The notes below the pieces were generated by a model. That model was not told the origin of the DNA. It searched no databases and worked only from the letters and a program-made list of their open reading frames with translations. The position numbers and the translations under genes are program-made. A stretch of DNA of 22,390 bases from CAIXMG01 sp964628065 (GTDB lineage Bacteria > Patescibacteriota > Minisyncoccia > Phycocordibacterales > UBA1006), in assembly GCA_964628065.1 (NCBI GenBank), contig CAZVLM010000013.1:1-22390 (forward strand), written 5' to 3'. Below are positions 1 to 7,302 of the stretch, one piece after another; the first letter of the stretch is position 1, and each line of letters starts with the position of its first letter.

Positions 1-850
1 GCCATTTATATCTGCGTATCGGGAAACAGAAGCGTCACTTGCGAATTATCAGAAGTTGATGAATACGGCACCCGAATCAACTCCGGCGAATCCAAAAGCA
101 ATGGGAGAACTGAAAGAGTTTGCATTTGATAATGTTTCGTTCGGATATAATACGGCTACAACAAAAGCGCTTTCTAATATTTCTTATCAAGTAAAACAGG
201 GACAGACGATTGCATTTGTGGGTCCTTCAGGTTCTGGAAAAACATCGCTTGTGAAATTGTTGGTCGGATTGTATGTTCCAACAGAGGGAAGCATTTCTTA
301 TAACGGTATTCGATACGATGAAATTAATAAGGAAGAATTAAGGAAACAAATCGGATTTGTAACTCAGGATACTCAATTATTTGCAGGAACGATTCGTGAA
401 AATATGCTATTCGTAAATCCGAATGCGACTGATGAGGAATGTCTTACGGCACTTAATAGTGCTCAGTGCCAAAACTTGCTTGAACGTGGAGGGAAGGGAT
501 TGGATACGGTGATTGGCGAAGGCGGAGTAAAGGTTTCAGGAGGAGAGAAGCAACGACTTTCTATTGCGCGAGCGCTTCTTCGAAAGCCGAACATTTTGAT
601 TTTCGATGAGGCGACTTCGGCCCTTGATTCAATTACAGAAGAAGAGATCACAAAAACAATTCGTGATGTGTCGCAAGGCGAGTCGCGTATTACAGTACTC
701 ATTGCACACCGACTCTCAACCATTATGCACGCGGATAAGATTTATGTTCTGGAGAAAGGAAAAATGGCAGAAGTTGGCAGTCACGAAGAACTCCTTGCAG
801 AAAAGGGGCTTTACTACGCAATGTGGCGCCAGCAGATTGGGGAGCGGTAA
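1..850 (+). CDS. ABC exporter ATP-binding domain (3' part of gene)
   Basis: The reading frame is open from base 2, so the gene starts outside the window; the TTG/ATG at 56-61 is internal. The visible ~282 residues begin with the end of a helical stretch, probably the last part of the membrane domain, then a complete nucleotide-binding domain: Walker A GPSGSGKT, Q-loop (VTQDTQLFAGTIREN), signature VSGGEKQRLSIARALL, Walker B ILIFDEATSALD and H-loop IAHRLST. The Q-loop wording and the fused membrane domain are typical of type IV (ABCB/MsbA-like) homodimeric or heterodimeric exporters, which drive efflux of lipids, peptides or drugs by ATP hydrolysis. Substrate cannot be told. All catalytic motifs are intact, so this is a canonical, not degenerate, site. 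A hairpin terminator follows at 912-954. Confidence 0.93.
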   Translation, partial: PFISAYRETEASLANYQKLMNTAPESTPANPKAMGELKEFAFDNVSFGYNTATTKALSNISYQVKQGQTIAFVGPSGSGKTSLVKLLVGLYVPTEGSISYNGIRYDEINKEELRKQIGFVTQDTQLFAGTIRENMLFVNPNATDEECLTALNSAQCQNLLERGGKGLDTVIGEGGVKVSGGEKQRLSIARALLRKPNILIFDEATSALDSITEEEITKTIRDVSQGESRITVLIAHRLSTIMHADKIYVLEKGKMAEVGSHEELLAEKGLYYAMWRQQIGER

Positions 851-911
851 AAAGCCCCATCTTGCATTATTTCTGAAGTATGTTAATTTATATAAGTCTG
901 TGGGTTAAGAC

Positions 912-954
912 AGGAAGGGAAAGCATGCCGTATTGGTACGCACCCTTCTTTTTT
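912..954 (+). terminator. Rho-independent terminator after ABC exporter
   Basis: Stem AGGAAGGG (912-919) pairs with CCCTTCTT (943-950), one G-U pair, followed by a T run to 954. The 23-nt loop can form a small inner stem. It lies about 60 nt after the ABC gene stop. Confidence 0.6.
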
Positions 955-998
955 ATTATTTAAATAAAGAAAAAATAATTAGGAAATAAATAGCTGGG

Positions 999-1026
999 TT
1001 GATAAACTCTCTAAAAATGGTAATAT
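999..1026 (+). promoter_or_regulatory. Promoter of hicB-hicA pair
   Basis: TTGATA (999-1004), 16-bp spacer, TAATAT (1021-1026). Only 9 nt separate the -10 from the hicB ATG, so the mRNA would have almost no leader. No Shine-Dalgarno sequence is present. Confidence 0.6.
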
Positions 1027-1035
1027 AAGATTATT

Positions 1036-1338
1036 ATGAATACACCTCAAAAAGGCAAATTCCGACATATTGTTTTCAAGGAGGGTGGCACGTGGTACGC
1101 GGTGGCCATGGAATTTAATATTGTAGAATCTAGCGATGACCCCAAACTCGCCTTTATGGGATTACTTCAGGCTGTAAGCGGATATGTTGCTTCACTTAAG
1201 AAAGTAAAAGGTGCACGATTTGCTCCTCTAAACCAGTCAGCTGATCCAGAGTATGAAAAGTTGTGGAAGAATTTAACCGCTAAAAATCCAACAAAGTCGC
1301 CATTCGAGGTCGCCATGTTCGGATACTCTCGTGCCTAA
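1036..1338 (+). CDS. hicB: HicB-like antitoxin
   Basis: 100 residues. The N-terminal half (about 7-55) has the HicB layout: a strand rich in 'FKEGGTWYAVAMEF' followed by 'SSDDPKLAFMGLLQAVSGYV', equivalent to the partial RNase-H-like fold in which HicB usually reads 'GGYVAEFPDLPGC...T.EEALENA'. HicB antitoxins bind and block HicA. The C-terminal third (66-100) does not show an obvious ribbon-helix-helix or helix-turn-helix, so DNA binding and autoregulation are uncertain. The antitoxin gene comes first and its TAA directly abuts the ATG of the toxin gene (1336-1338 / 1339), which suggests translational coupling. The assignment depends partly on the clearer HicA downstream; similarity of HicB itself is weak. 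Confidence 0.65.
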   Translation: MNTPQKGKFRHIVFKEGGTWYAVAMEFNIVESSDDPKLAFMGLLQAVSGYVASLKKVKGARFAPLNQSADPEYEKLWKNLTAKNPTKSPFEVAMFGYSRA

Positions 1339-1572
1339 ATGCCGCGCGGTCTTTTCAATTGGACATTTGATGATGTGGTAGATTTCTTGAAGAAGAATCA
1401 TTTTAAGTTGAATCATGTAACTGGAAGTCATTATTACTACACAGGACATGTTGATAAAAAGCTTCGCCAAGTCTGTGTACCATTCCATGGAAAAGCTTCT
1501 ATAAAACCAAGAACCATGAAGGGTATTATTACTCAGTCAGGGATTGCTCAGAAAATTTGGATAGGGAAATAA
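1339..1572 (+). CDS. hicA: HicA-like mRNA interferase toxin
   Basis: 77 residues, a typical HicA length (family 60-90). The double-stranded-RNA-binding-like fold is recognisable: a helix 'FDDVVDFLKKNHFKLNHV', then the catalytic-histidine motif GSHYYY (family consensus GSHH), a strand with 'VCVPFHGKASIKP' and the final helix 'TMKGIITQSGI', matching the usual 'V.VP.H....I..GTLRSIIKQAGI'. HicA cleaves mRNA and tmRNA in a translation-independent way and is held by HicB. The gene starts on the base after the hicB stop and ends 14 nt before a perfect terminator, so the pair forms a closed two-gene unit. Confidence 0.82.
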   Translation: MPRGLFNWTFDDVVDFLKKNHFKLNHVTGSHYYYTGHVDKKLRQVCVPFHGKASIKPRTMKGIITQSGIAQKIWIGK

Positions 1573-1586
1573 TTAAAATAATGTCT

Positions 1587-1618
1587 ACTAAAAAACACCA
1601 GAACTGGTGTTTTTTAGT
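1587..1618. terminator. Perfect bidirectional terminator after hicA
   Basis: 14-bp perfect stem (1587-1600 with 1605-1618), loop GAAC. The arms contain A6 and T6, so it can work on either strand. Confidence 0.85.
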
Positions 1619-1780
1619 ATGCTTGCTTTCAGTCTGGTTAGCCGACACAGGGAAAGAAAATTCTCGCCCCACAAGTATGGTTTAAGCTTAGCAGAATAGG
1701 ATATAGTGTCAAATTACTGATAAAGAAAAATAAATTTTTAAAGCTTCTATTATAGGGTTAAAAATAAGGCTAAAAATCTC
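1619..1780. other. Gene-free spacer before the dnaK promoter
   Basis: I find no ORF, tRNA or clear repeat here. The first ~90 bases are more GC-rich (around 1640-1680) than the A/T-rich remainder, so it may be the remnant of a lost gene, but nothing identifies it. Confidence 0.4.
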
Positions 1781-1808
1781 TTGACACGGTTTAAATAGGG
1801 AATATAAT
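1781..1808 (+). promoter_or_regulatory. Consensus sigma-70 promoter of the dnaK unit
   Basis: TTGACA (1781-1786), 16-bp spacer, TATAAT (1803-1808): both hexamers are perfect. It lies 61 nt before the small ORF at 1870 and is the only strong promoter seen ahead of dnaK. No CIRCE-type inverted repeat (TTAGCACTC-N9-GAGTGCTAA) is present. Confidence 0.85.
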
Positions 1809-1818
1809 ACCAATTATA

Positions 1819-1846
1819 CAAGAATTTCGCGGTCGCGGAAGACTTG
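1819..1846 (+). promoter_or_regulatory. Hairpin in the dnaK-unit leader
   Basis: CAAG (1819-1822) pairs with CTTG (1843-1846) around an inner GC-rich stem TTTCGCG/CGCGGAA (one G-U). It is the first structure in the transcript and could act on stability or as a temperature-sensitive element; function is inference. Confidence 0.4.
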
Positions 1847-1869
1847 TTGAAATAAATAACCTTTAAATT

Positions 1870-2157
1870 ATGAAAGAAAATATGTCAGAAAGAATGAGAA
1901 CACAAATGGCGCTTAATGCTTGCAATAATGCAGAACTTATAGAACCCGAAAAGGTTATCCCAGAAGAAGTATCGGAAGAGATCAATGAGATGTTTAACCA
2001 AGCGTCAGAAGGTGGCTCAGTACAGCAAATCAGAGACATGAAAACAATGAGTAAATCTTCTCCAAAGCCAGGAATTGATTTTTACGATAAGAGAAAGGAA
2101 GAATTAGGTGATGGATTAAGTAAGTTGGATGTAATTGAACTTAATGAAGGTGAATAA
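1870..2157 (+). CDS. Small acidic protein co-transcribed with dnaK (unknown)
   Basis: 95 residues, strongly acidic with many Glu and no Cys or membrane segment. A predicted helical segment (about 28-58, 'PEEVSEEINEMFNQASEGG') is followed by a polar linker and an acidic tail. It is not GrpE: too short and without the long coiled coil and beta domain. It is the first gene after the consensus promoter and lies 31 nt before dnaK with no terminator between, so it should be expressed with the chaperones. ATG at 1870 is used; a second ATG at 1882 is possible. I recognise no family. Codon use is AGA-rich, unlike dnaK, which uses CGA for Arg. Confidence 0.7.
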   Translation: MKENMSERMRTQMALNACNNAELIEPEKVIPEEVSEEINEMFNQASEGGSVQQIRDMKTMSKSSPKPGIDFYDKRKEELGDGLSKLDVIELNEGE

Positions 2158-2188
2158 TAAGAATTAAAATTTAAACTTAACAAAACAT

Positions 2189-4051
2189 ATGTCAAAAATA
2201 ATTGGAATTGACCTAGGAACTACAAACAGCGCGGTTGCCATCATCGAAGGTGGGCAGCCAAAGATTATTGAAAATAACGAAGGTGCGCGAACGACGCCGT
2301 CGATTGTTGCGCTTGCGAAAAATGGAGACCGATTGGTCGGAGCATTGGCAAAGCGCCAGGCTGTGACGAATCCGGAGAATACCATCTTTGGAATCAAGCG
2401 ATACATGGGACACAAGTTTTCAGACGAAGTCGTTACGAAAGACATGGCGCATTCACCGTTCAAGATCTCTAAAGGATCTGATGATGGAGTCGCGGTAAAA
2501 TTCGGCGATAAGGATTATCGACCAGAAGAAATTTCAGCGATGATCCTTTCAAAGATCAAGGCGGACGTAGAAGCAAAGCTTGGCGAGAAGATCACCGAGG
2601 CTGTGATTACTGTTCCTGCATACTTCGATGACAACCAGCGACAGGCAACCGTAAACGCAGGAAAAATTGCAGGACTTGATGTGAAGCGAATCATTAACGA
2701 ACCAACCGCCGCAGCGCTTGCATACGGATTCAATTCAAAGAAAGACCAGAAGATCGCAGTGTACGACTTCGGAGGAGGAACATTCGATATCTCAGTCCTT
2801 GAAGTAGGAGCTGACTTGGTAGAAGTAAAATCTACTGATGGAGACGCGCACATGGGAGGTGAAGATATCGACCGAGAAATCGTAGCGTGGATCGCAAACG
2901 AATTTAAAAAAGAGTCAGGACTTGATGTAACCAAAGACGTACTCGCGCTACAGCGACTTAAGGAAGCGGCTGAAAAAACAAAGCATGAACTTTCTACGAC
3001 GACAGAATCAGAAATCAACATTCCATTCATCGCACAGAACGATGGAGTGCCAGCTCACTTGGTAATGAAAATGACCCGAGCAAAGCTTGAAGAATTGGCA
3101 GCACAGTACATCGACCGATCAATTGAAATTACAAAACGAGCTATTGTCGCATCACCATTCAAGATCAACGAAATTGATGAAGTGATCATGGTAGGAGGAC
3201 AGACTCGAATGCCAAAGATTGTCGAAGAAGTGAAGAAGCTTTTCGGAAAGGAACCTAACCGAACCATTAACCCAGACGAAGTAGTGGCTCTTGGTGCGGC
3301 AGTACAGGCCGGAGTGCTTCAGGGAGACGTGAAGGATGTATTGCTCCTTGATGTAATTCCACTTTCACTTGGTATTGAAACTATGGGAGGTGTTGCTACA
3401 AAATTGATCGAGCGAAACACAACCATTCCAACCTCAAAGTCTCAAGTATTTTCTACCGCCGCTGATAATCAGCCATCAGTAGAAATTCATATCGTGCAGG
3501 GAGAACGACCAATGGCGGCAGACAACAAGTCATTGGGACGATTCGTGCTTGGGGATATTGCACCTGCGCCTCGAGGGATGCCGCAGATCGAGGTTACGTT
3601 CGACATTAACGCGAACGGCATCCTTAATGTAAAGGCGGTTGACAAGGCGACAAACAAAGAGGCTTCTATTACCGTTCAGTCAGGAGGAGGATTGTCAGAT
3701 GCTGATATTAAGAAAATGCAGGAAGACGCAGAGAAGTACAAGGCAGATGATGAGAAAAAGAAAGAATTGGTTGAAAAGAAAAATACCGCAGAGACCACAA
3801 TCTTTGCAGCGGAAAAATCTCTTCGAGATTACGGAGACAAAATCGACGACGCGACAAAGACGGCGATCAATGATAAGATTACAGCGCTCAAAGATGTAAA
3901 AGATAAAGATGATGCAGCTGCGATTGATACGGCGACTCAGGGACTTTCTGACGAGATGATGAAGATTTACGAAATTATTCAGAAAGCGGAACAGGAGAAG
4001 AATGCGAAAGCGAATCCTGAACCTGCGGCTGAAGAACCTAAGACAGAATAA
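2189..4051 (+). CDS. dnaK: Chaperone DnaK (Hsp70)
   Basis: 620 residues, full Hsp70 length. Actin-like ATPase motifs: phosphate-1 GIDLGTTNSAVAI (6-18), EPTAAALAYG (171-180), phosphate-2 VYDFGGGTFD (191-200), adenosine motif IMVGGQTRMP. The interdomain linker VLLLD leads into the substrate-binding domain with DVIPLSLGIET, then an alpha-helical lid; the tail is short and acidic (EPAAEEPKTE). It folds and refolds proteins in the cytoplasm in cycles with DnaJ and GrpE; dnaJ follows, but grpE is not in this window. Start: ATG at 2189 preceded by AACTTAA (2174-2180) rather than a Shine-Dalgarno site. Of 19 Arg codons, 18 are CGA and one CGC, a striking bias. Confidence 0.98.
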   Translation: MSKIIGIDLGTTNSAVAIIEGGQPKIIENNEGARTTPSIVALAKNGDRLVGALAKRQAVTNPENTIFGIKRYMGHKFSDEVVTKDMAHSPFKISKGSDDGVAVKFGDKDYRPEEISAMILSKIKADVEAKLGEKITEAVITVPAYFDDNQRQATVNAGKIAGLDVKRIINEPTAAALAYGFNSKKDQKIAVYDFGGGTFDISVLEVGADLVEVKSTDGDAHMGGEDIDREIVAWIANEFKKESGLDVTKDVLALQRLKEAAEKTKHELSTTTESEINIPFIAQNDGVPAHLVMKMTRAKLEELAAQYIDRSIEITKRAIVASPFKINEIDEVIMVGGQTRMPKIVEEVKKLFGKEPNRTINPDEVVALGAAVQAGVLQGDVKDVLLLDVIPLSLGIETMGGVATKLIERNTTIPTSKSQVFSTAADNQPSVEIHIVQGERPMAADNKSLGRFVLGDIAPAPRGMPQIEVTFDINANGILNVKAVDKATNKEASITVQSGGGLSDADIKKMQEDAEKYKADDEKKKELVEKKNTAETTIFAAEKSLRDYGDKIDDATKTAINDKITALKDVKDKDDAAAIDTATQGLSDEMMKIYEIIQKAEQEKNAKANPEPAAEEPKTE

Positions 4052-4065
4052 TTTAAGGCTTCTTT

Positions 4066-4089
4066 CCAAACAGAACCACTTCTGTTTGG
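4066..4089 (+). promoter_or_regulatory. Intercistronic hairpin between dnaK and dnaJ
   Basis: Perfect 10-bp stem (CCAAACAGAA / TTCTGTTTGG) with loop CCAC. No T run follows, so it is more likely an mRNA processing or stability element, or a partial attenuator that sets the DnaK:DnaJ ratio, than a terminator. Confidence 0.6.
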
Positions 4090-4115
4090 TGTAGAGGCTT
4101 GAAACCATAAAACAT

Positions 4116-5213
4116 ATGTCAAAAGACTACTACAAAACCCTAGGTGTCGATAAGAACGCTTCTGAAGCGGATATTAAGGCTGCGTTCAGAAAATTGGCAC
4201 ATGAACATCATCCCGATAAAAACAAAGGAGATGACAAAAAGTTCAAGGAAATCAACGAGGCGTACCAAACACTTTCAGACAAGAATAAGCGCGCGCAGTA
4301 TGATCAGTTCGGATCAGGAGGTCCGCAATTTGGCGGCGGAGGCAATCCGTTTGGTGGAGGTGCCGGAGGATTTGATTTCTCAAACTTCGATTTCTCACAA
4401 TTCCAGCAAGGTGGCTTTAATGGTCAGGGCGGATTCGAATTCGACCTCGGAGATTTATTCGGAGGGGCATTCGGCGGTGGACGATCACGAACACCTCGCG
4501 GAAACGATATTGAGACGCAGATCAAGATTACTTTTAAGGAATCAGTGTTCGGTGTAGAGAAAAAGATATCACTTAATAAAGTTTCTACCTGCAAAACCTG
4601 TTCAGGTTCTGGTGCAAAGCCTGGAAGTAAAATGCATACGTGCAAGACGTGTAATGGTAAAGGTCGTATGGTAAAAGTCCAGCGAACCATTCTTGGAAAC
4701 ATGCAGTCAGAAGTCCAGTGTGATGAGTGCTTCGGTGCCGGAAAAATTCCTGAAGAGAAATGTGGAACATGCCGAGGTGCTGGCGTTGTTCGTGACAAGG
4801 AAGACATTAATGTAAAAATCCCTGCAGGGCTCACGAATGGAGATACTCTTCGCATGGAAGGTCACGGAGAAGCCGTGCCTCACGGAATCTCTGGCGATTT
4901 ATATATTCACATTGCTATCGAGTCACATCCTACGTTCAAGAGAATGGGTAATGACTTGATCGTGGCAAAGGAAATCAGTCTTGCAGACGCGCTCCTTGGA
5001 ACAAAGATTGATATTGAAACATTAGACGGAATGGAAACACTCCATATTCCCGAAGGTTCGAATACTGGCGATCAGCTCAAGATAAAAGGAAAAGGGGTGG
5101 TGCACGGCCGCGGACGCGGAGATATTATTGTTGGCATCAAAGTAAATATGCCACGAAAGCTTTCTAAGAAGACAAAGGAAGCCATCGAGGCGATGCGAAA
5201 AGATTTGGAGTAA
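4116..5213 (+). CDS. dnaJ: Co-chaperone DnaJ (Hsp40)
   Basis: 365 residues with the complete type I layout: J-domain with HPD at 32-34, Gly/Phe-rich region (about 66-125), zinc-finger domain with four CxxCxGxG repeats (Cys 159/162, 176/179, 202/205, 216/219), and the C-terminal substrate-binding domain. It stimulates the ATPase of DnaK and delivers substrates. It follows dnaK by 64 nt containing a hairpin without a T run, so the two are probably one operon. The ATG context ATAAAACATATG nearly repeats that of dnaK (ACAAAACATATG), with no Shine-Dalgarno sequence. Arg codons are mixed (CGA, CGC, CGT, AGA), unlike dnaK. The TAA stop forms part of the terminator stem. Confidence 0.97.
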   Translation: MSKDYYKTLGVDKNASEADIKAAFRKLAHEHHPDKNKGDDKKFKEINEAYQTLSDKNKRAQYDQFGSGGPQFGGGGNPFGGGAGGFDFSNFDFSQFQQGGFNGQGGFEFDLGDLFGGAFGGGRSRTPRGNDIETQIKITFKESVFGVEKKISLNKVSTCKTCSGSGAKPGSKMHTCKTCNGKGRMVKVQRTILGNMQSEVQCDECFGAGKIPEEKCGTCRGAGVVRDKEDINVKIPAGLTNGDTLRMEGHGEAVPHGISGDLYIHIAIESHPTFKRMGNDLIVAKEISLADALLGTKIDIETLDGMETLHIPEGSNTGDQLKIKGKGVVHGRGRGDIIVGIKVNMPRKLSKKTKEAIEAMRKDLE

Positions 5214-5248
5214 TGTAAAAACAGTTCTTGAGAACTGTTTTTACATTA
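5211..5248. terminator. 38-nt perfect palindromic terminator shared by dnaJ and cysS
   Basis: Arms of 18 nt (5211-5228 and 5231-5248) are perfectly complementary; effective loop TTGA. A5/T5 tracts on both sides make it bidirectional. The dnaJ TAA (5211-5213) is inside the left arm and the cysS TAG (5249-5251) begins directly after the right arm. Confidence 0.9.
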
Positions 5249-6673
5249 CTAAATTTTTGAAACTTCCTGTTCGCCATTGGTGTCTTTCACTGAAAACCCA
5301 AGGGCCTGAATTTCATTTCGTAGAGTGTCAGATAGTGCGAAATCTTTTGCTATTCTTGCAGCAGATCGTTTGTCGAGGAGTTCTTGAACATTGGTAGGAA
5401 TTTCTACTTTTTCCTCAATAATCTTTTCATCAAGTTTAAGTCCTAGAACCTTATCAAAATCGAGAATGGTTGCTTTCTTGTCAGCGTCGGAGACATCTGC
5501 ATTTTTAAGCAGTTCCCATACTACCGCAAGTCCACCCGCAAGATTGAAGTCATCATTAATCAATTCATTAAACAATGTTTTATATGAATCGTTAACACTT
5601 CCATCGTCAGGAAACTTCGAAAGAATAATTTTTAGCTTTTTATAAGCAGTTTGCGATGCCTCAAGGTTGTCCCAGGTAAAATTCTGCTTTGATCGATAGT
5701 TAGACTGAAGGAAAAAATATCTAAGTGACAACGGAGTGAATCCTTTTTCAAGAATATCTTTCATAACGTAAGCATTACCCTCAGATTTACCCATTTTCTT
5801 CCCATCAACAAGGAGGTGTTCATTATGAAGCCAGTAGTTTACGAAATGAGCTCCGTTTGCGCATTCAGATTGAGCGATTTCGTTTGTGTGATGAATAGGT
5901 ACATGTTCAATGCCTCCCATATGAATATCAAATGTTGGACCTAGATGATGTTTACTCATTGCAGAACATTCGATATGCCATCCAGGAAATCCGCGACCGT
6001 TTTCAACAAGTGGTGAAGAGAATGGCGATTCCCATGTTTGAAGCGCATTTGCGTGGGGGCCTGCCTTAAATACCCAAACTGCGAAATCATGCGGGTCATG
6101 TTTGTCAGAATCGGTAACAGTTCCATGACCTTCTCCAGTTTCAAGATGTTCTAGTTTTTGACCAGAAAGTTTTGTGTAATCTGGGAATTTTCGAACATCA
6201 AAATATACAGCATGAGGAGTAGTGTAAGCAAACCCTTTATCGATCAAATCCTGCACCATGGTAATCATGTCGGAAATGTAATGCGTAGCGCGCGTAGCAT
6301 GAGTAGGCGGAATAACATTAAGTGAGGCAATGTCATCATTGAATGCCTTAATATATTTATCTGCGATAACATCAGGCGAAAGGTTTTCGCGTCGCGCTGC
6401 TACTTCCATGCGGTCTTCGCCCGAATCTGCGTCCCCGATATTGTCGCCAGTTAAATGTCCTACATCGGTATAGTTGCGTACAAAGTTAATAGAATATCCA
6501 TTATATTCGAAAACCCGTCGCACTAAATCTGCGATTACCATGGCGCGCATGTTTCCAATTTGCTGATTCCAATAAACTGTTGGTCCACAGTGATACATGC
6601 CGACACGGCCTTCGGTTATTGGTTTAAAAACTTCCTTGGTTTTGGAAAGAGTGTTAGTAAGTGAAATGTTCAT
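5249..6673 (-). CDS. cysS: Cysteinyl-tRNA synthetase
   Basis: 474 residues from ATG at 6673; the frame extends further upstream, but the family begins just before 'CGPTVY', so MNISLTNT is the likely start. It charges tRNA-Cys in the cytoplasm. Zinc ligands are visible: C29 (CGPTV), C236 (IECSAMS), H261 and E265 (HHTNE). The ATP-binding signatures are variant: the HIGH motif reads QIGN (38-41) and KMSKS reads KMGKS (293-297). The catalytic core and the C-terminal anticodon-recognition region are complete. It converges with dnaJ on a shared terminator. A hairpin lies at 6711-6735 in the upstream region. I cannot place a confident promoter. Confidence 0.95.
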   Translation of the reverse strand: MNISLTNTLSKTKEVFKPITEGRVGMYHCGPTVYWNQQIGNMRAMVIADLVRRVFEYNGYSINFVRNYTDVGHLTGDNIGDADSGEDRMEVAARRENLSPDVIADKYIKAFNDDIASLNVIPPTHATRATHYISDMITMVQDLIDKGFAYTTPHAVYFDVRKFPDYTKLSGQKLEHLETGEGHGTVTDSDKHDPHDFAVWVFKAGPHANALQTWESPFSSPLVENGRGFPGWHIECSAMSKHHLGPTFDIHMGGIEHVPIHHTNEIAQSECANGAHFVNYWLHNEHLLVDGKKMGKSEGNAYVMKDILEKGFTPLSLRYFFLQSNYRSKQNFTWDNLEASQTAYKKLKIILSKFPDDGSVNDSYKTLFNELINDDFNLAGGLAVVWELLKNADVSDADKKATILDFDKVLGLKLDEKIIEEKVEIPTNVQELLDKRSAARIAKDFALSDTLRNEIQALGFSVKDTNGEQEVSKI

Positions 6674-6710
6674 ATTTTTAGTTAAATAAAGGTAAGTAAT
6701 GCAAAGGAAG

Positions 6711-6735
6711 GGCACAGAAGCAGTGGTTCCGTGCC
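6711..6735 (-). promoter_or_regulatory. Hairpin upstream of cysS
   Basis: GGCACAGAA (6711-6719) pairs with TTCCGTGCC (6727-6735) with one A-C mismatch, 7-nt loop. It ends 37 nt upstream of the cysS ATG. It lacks T-box features. It may be leader structure or the remains of a repeat. Confidence 0.35.
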
Positions 6736-6803
6736 TAGCTACAGCAGTGAAAAGCATTAATATTCATGCAGAAACTATACCAAAATAAGGGTTTTTGAGG
6801 TAC

Positions 6804-6832
6804 TTGACCTATGGTAATAAATATGGTTACAT
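6804..6832 (+). promoter_or_regulatory. Promoter of the orphan gene at 6857
   Basis: TTGACC (6804-6809), 17-bp spacer, TTACAT (6827-6832). The short leader carries AACTTAA (6840-6846), 10 nt before ATG. Confidence 0.55.
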
Positions 6833-6856
6833 ATCAGGGAACTTAAAAAACAAAAC

Positions 6857-7252
6857 ATGGATCCATTAGAAACAGGAGATAAGCATAAGCCACTTACGAG
6901 AAATCAGCGCTATGAAAGAACTAAATTAAACGAACAGGAAAACAAACAAGAAGAATTATTAAGTACCATCAAGGCCAAGGAGAAGCTAGGAAATAGTGAT
7001 ATACAAATTCTTCGGATGTTTGTAATAAAAATGCTTAAGCCAGTAATCGAAGAAGCTGAAATTAACAAGCATGATATTGATGCTCAAATTATTCCGGAGA
7101 TTAAAAAACTGCTTAAGAAGCAATTAGGCGAAGGGATAAGCAGCGATTTCAAATTGAAATGGAACGACCCGTCGTTTAATTTTAAAAGAAAAAAGCTGCA
7201 GGGCACCTATCAGTTTGAATACAAAGGCAGAGTGCTTAAATTTCTATTGTAG
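6857..7252 (+). CDS. Small basic protein of unknown function
   Basis: 131 residues, highly charged. Residues 13-45 look like an amphipathic, coiled-coil-prone helix (LTRNQRYERTKLNEQENKQ...), 48-95 are further helices, and the last 35 residues are basic with alternating hydrophobics (FKRKKLQGTYQFEYKGRVL), a likely beta hairpin. No signal peptide or Cys. I recognise no family. It stands alone, with its own promoter and a strong terminator, between two minus-strand genes. The basic, helical build would suit nucleic-acid binding, but that is a guess. Confidence 0.72.
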   Translation: MDPLETGDKHKPLTRNQRYERTKLNEQENKQEELLSTIKAKEKLGNSDIQILRMFVIKMLKPVIEEAEINKHDIDAQIIPEIKKLLKKQLGEGISSDFKLKWNDPSFNFKRKKLQGTYQFEYKGRVLKFLL

Positions 7253-7267
7253 TAACTAAAAACAAAT

Positions 7268-7302
7268 AAAAACCGCCCTCGTTTATCGAAGGGCGGTTTT
7301 TT
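7268..7302. terminator. Bidirectional terminator between the 6857 gene and the corA-like gene
   Basis: CCGCCCT (7273-7279) pairs with AGGGCGG (7290-7296), extended by a CG/CG pair past a bulged A, with A5 and T6 flanks. The stop of the minus-strand gene (7301-7303) lies at its edge. Confidence 0.88.

Noticed and set aside
895..954. Segment with GACAGGAAGGGAAAGCATGCC resembling the domain IV region of SRP RNA, split here as GACAGGAAGG then GAAAGC
   Set aside because: The bases that flank the GGAA do not pair as in SRP RNA and the surrounding helix is missing; a simple terminator explains the segment.
1740..1870. CIRCE-type heat-shock operator before dnaK
   Set aside because: No TTAGCACTC / GAGTGCTAA arms are present; the only hairpin (1819-1846) has a different sequence and spacing.
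1870..2157. GrpE or HrcA at the head of the dnaK unit
   Set aside because: The product is 95 residues and lacks the GrpE coiled coil plus beta domain and any HrcA DNA-binding fold.
6674..6757. 28-residue N-terminal extension of CysRS
   Set aside because: It has no family similarity and runs through the upstream hairpin; the family start fits the ATG at 6673.
6674..6760. T-box riboswitch before cysS
   Set aside because: No T-box sequence, specifier loop or terminator/antiterminator pair is visible; only one imperfect hairpin.
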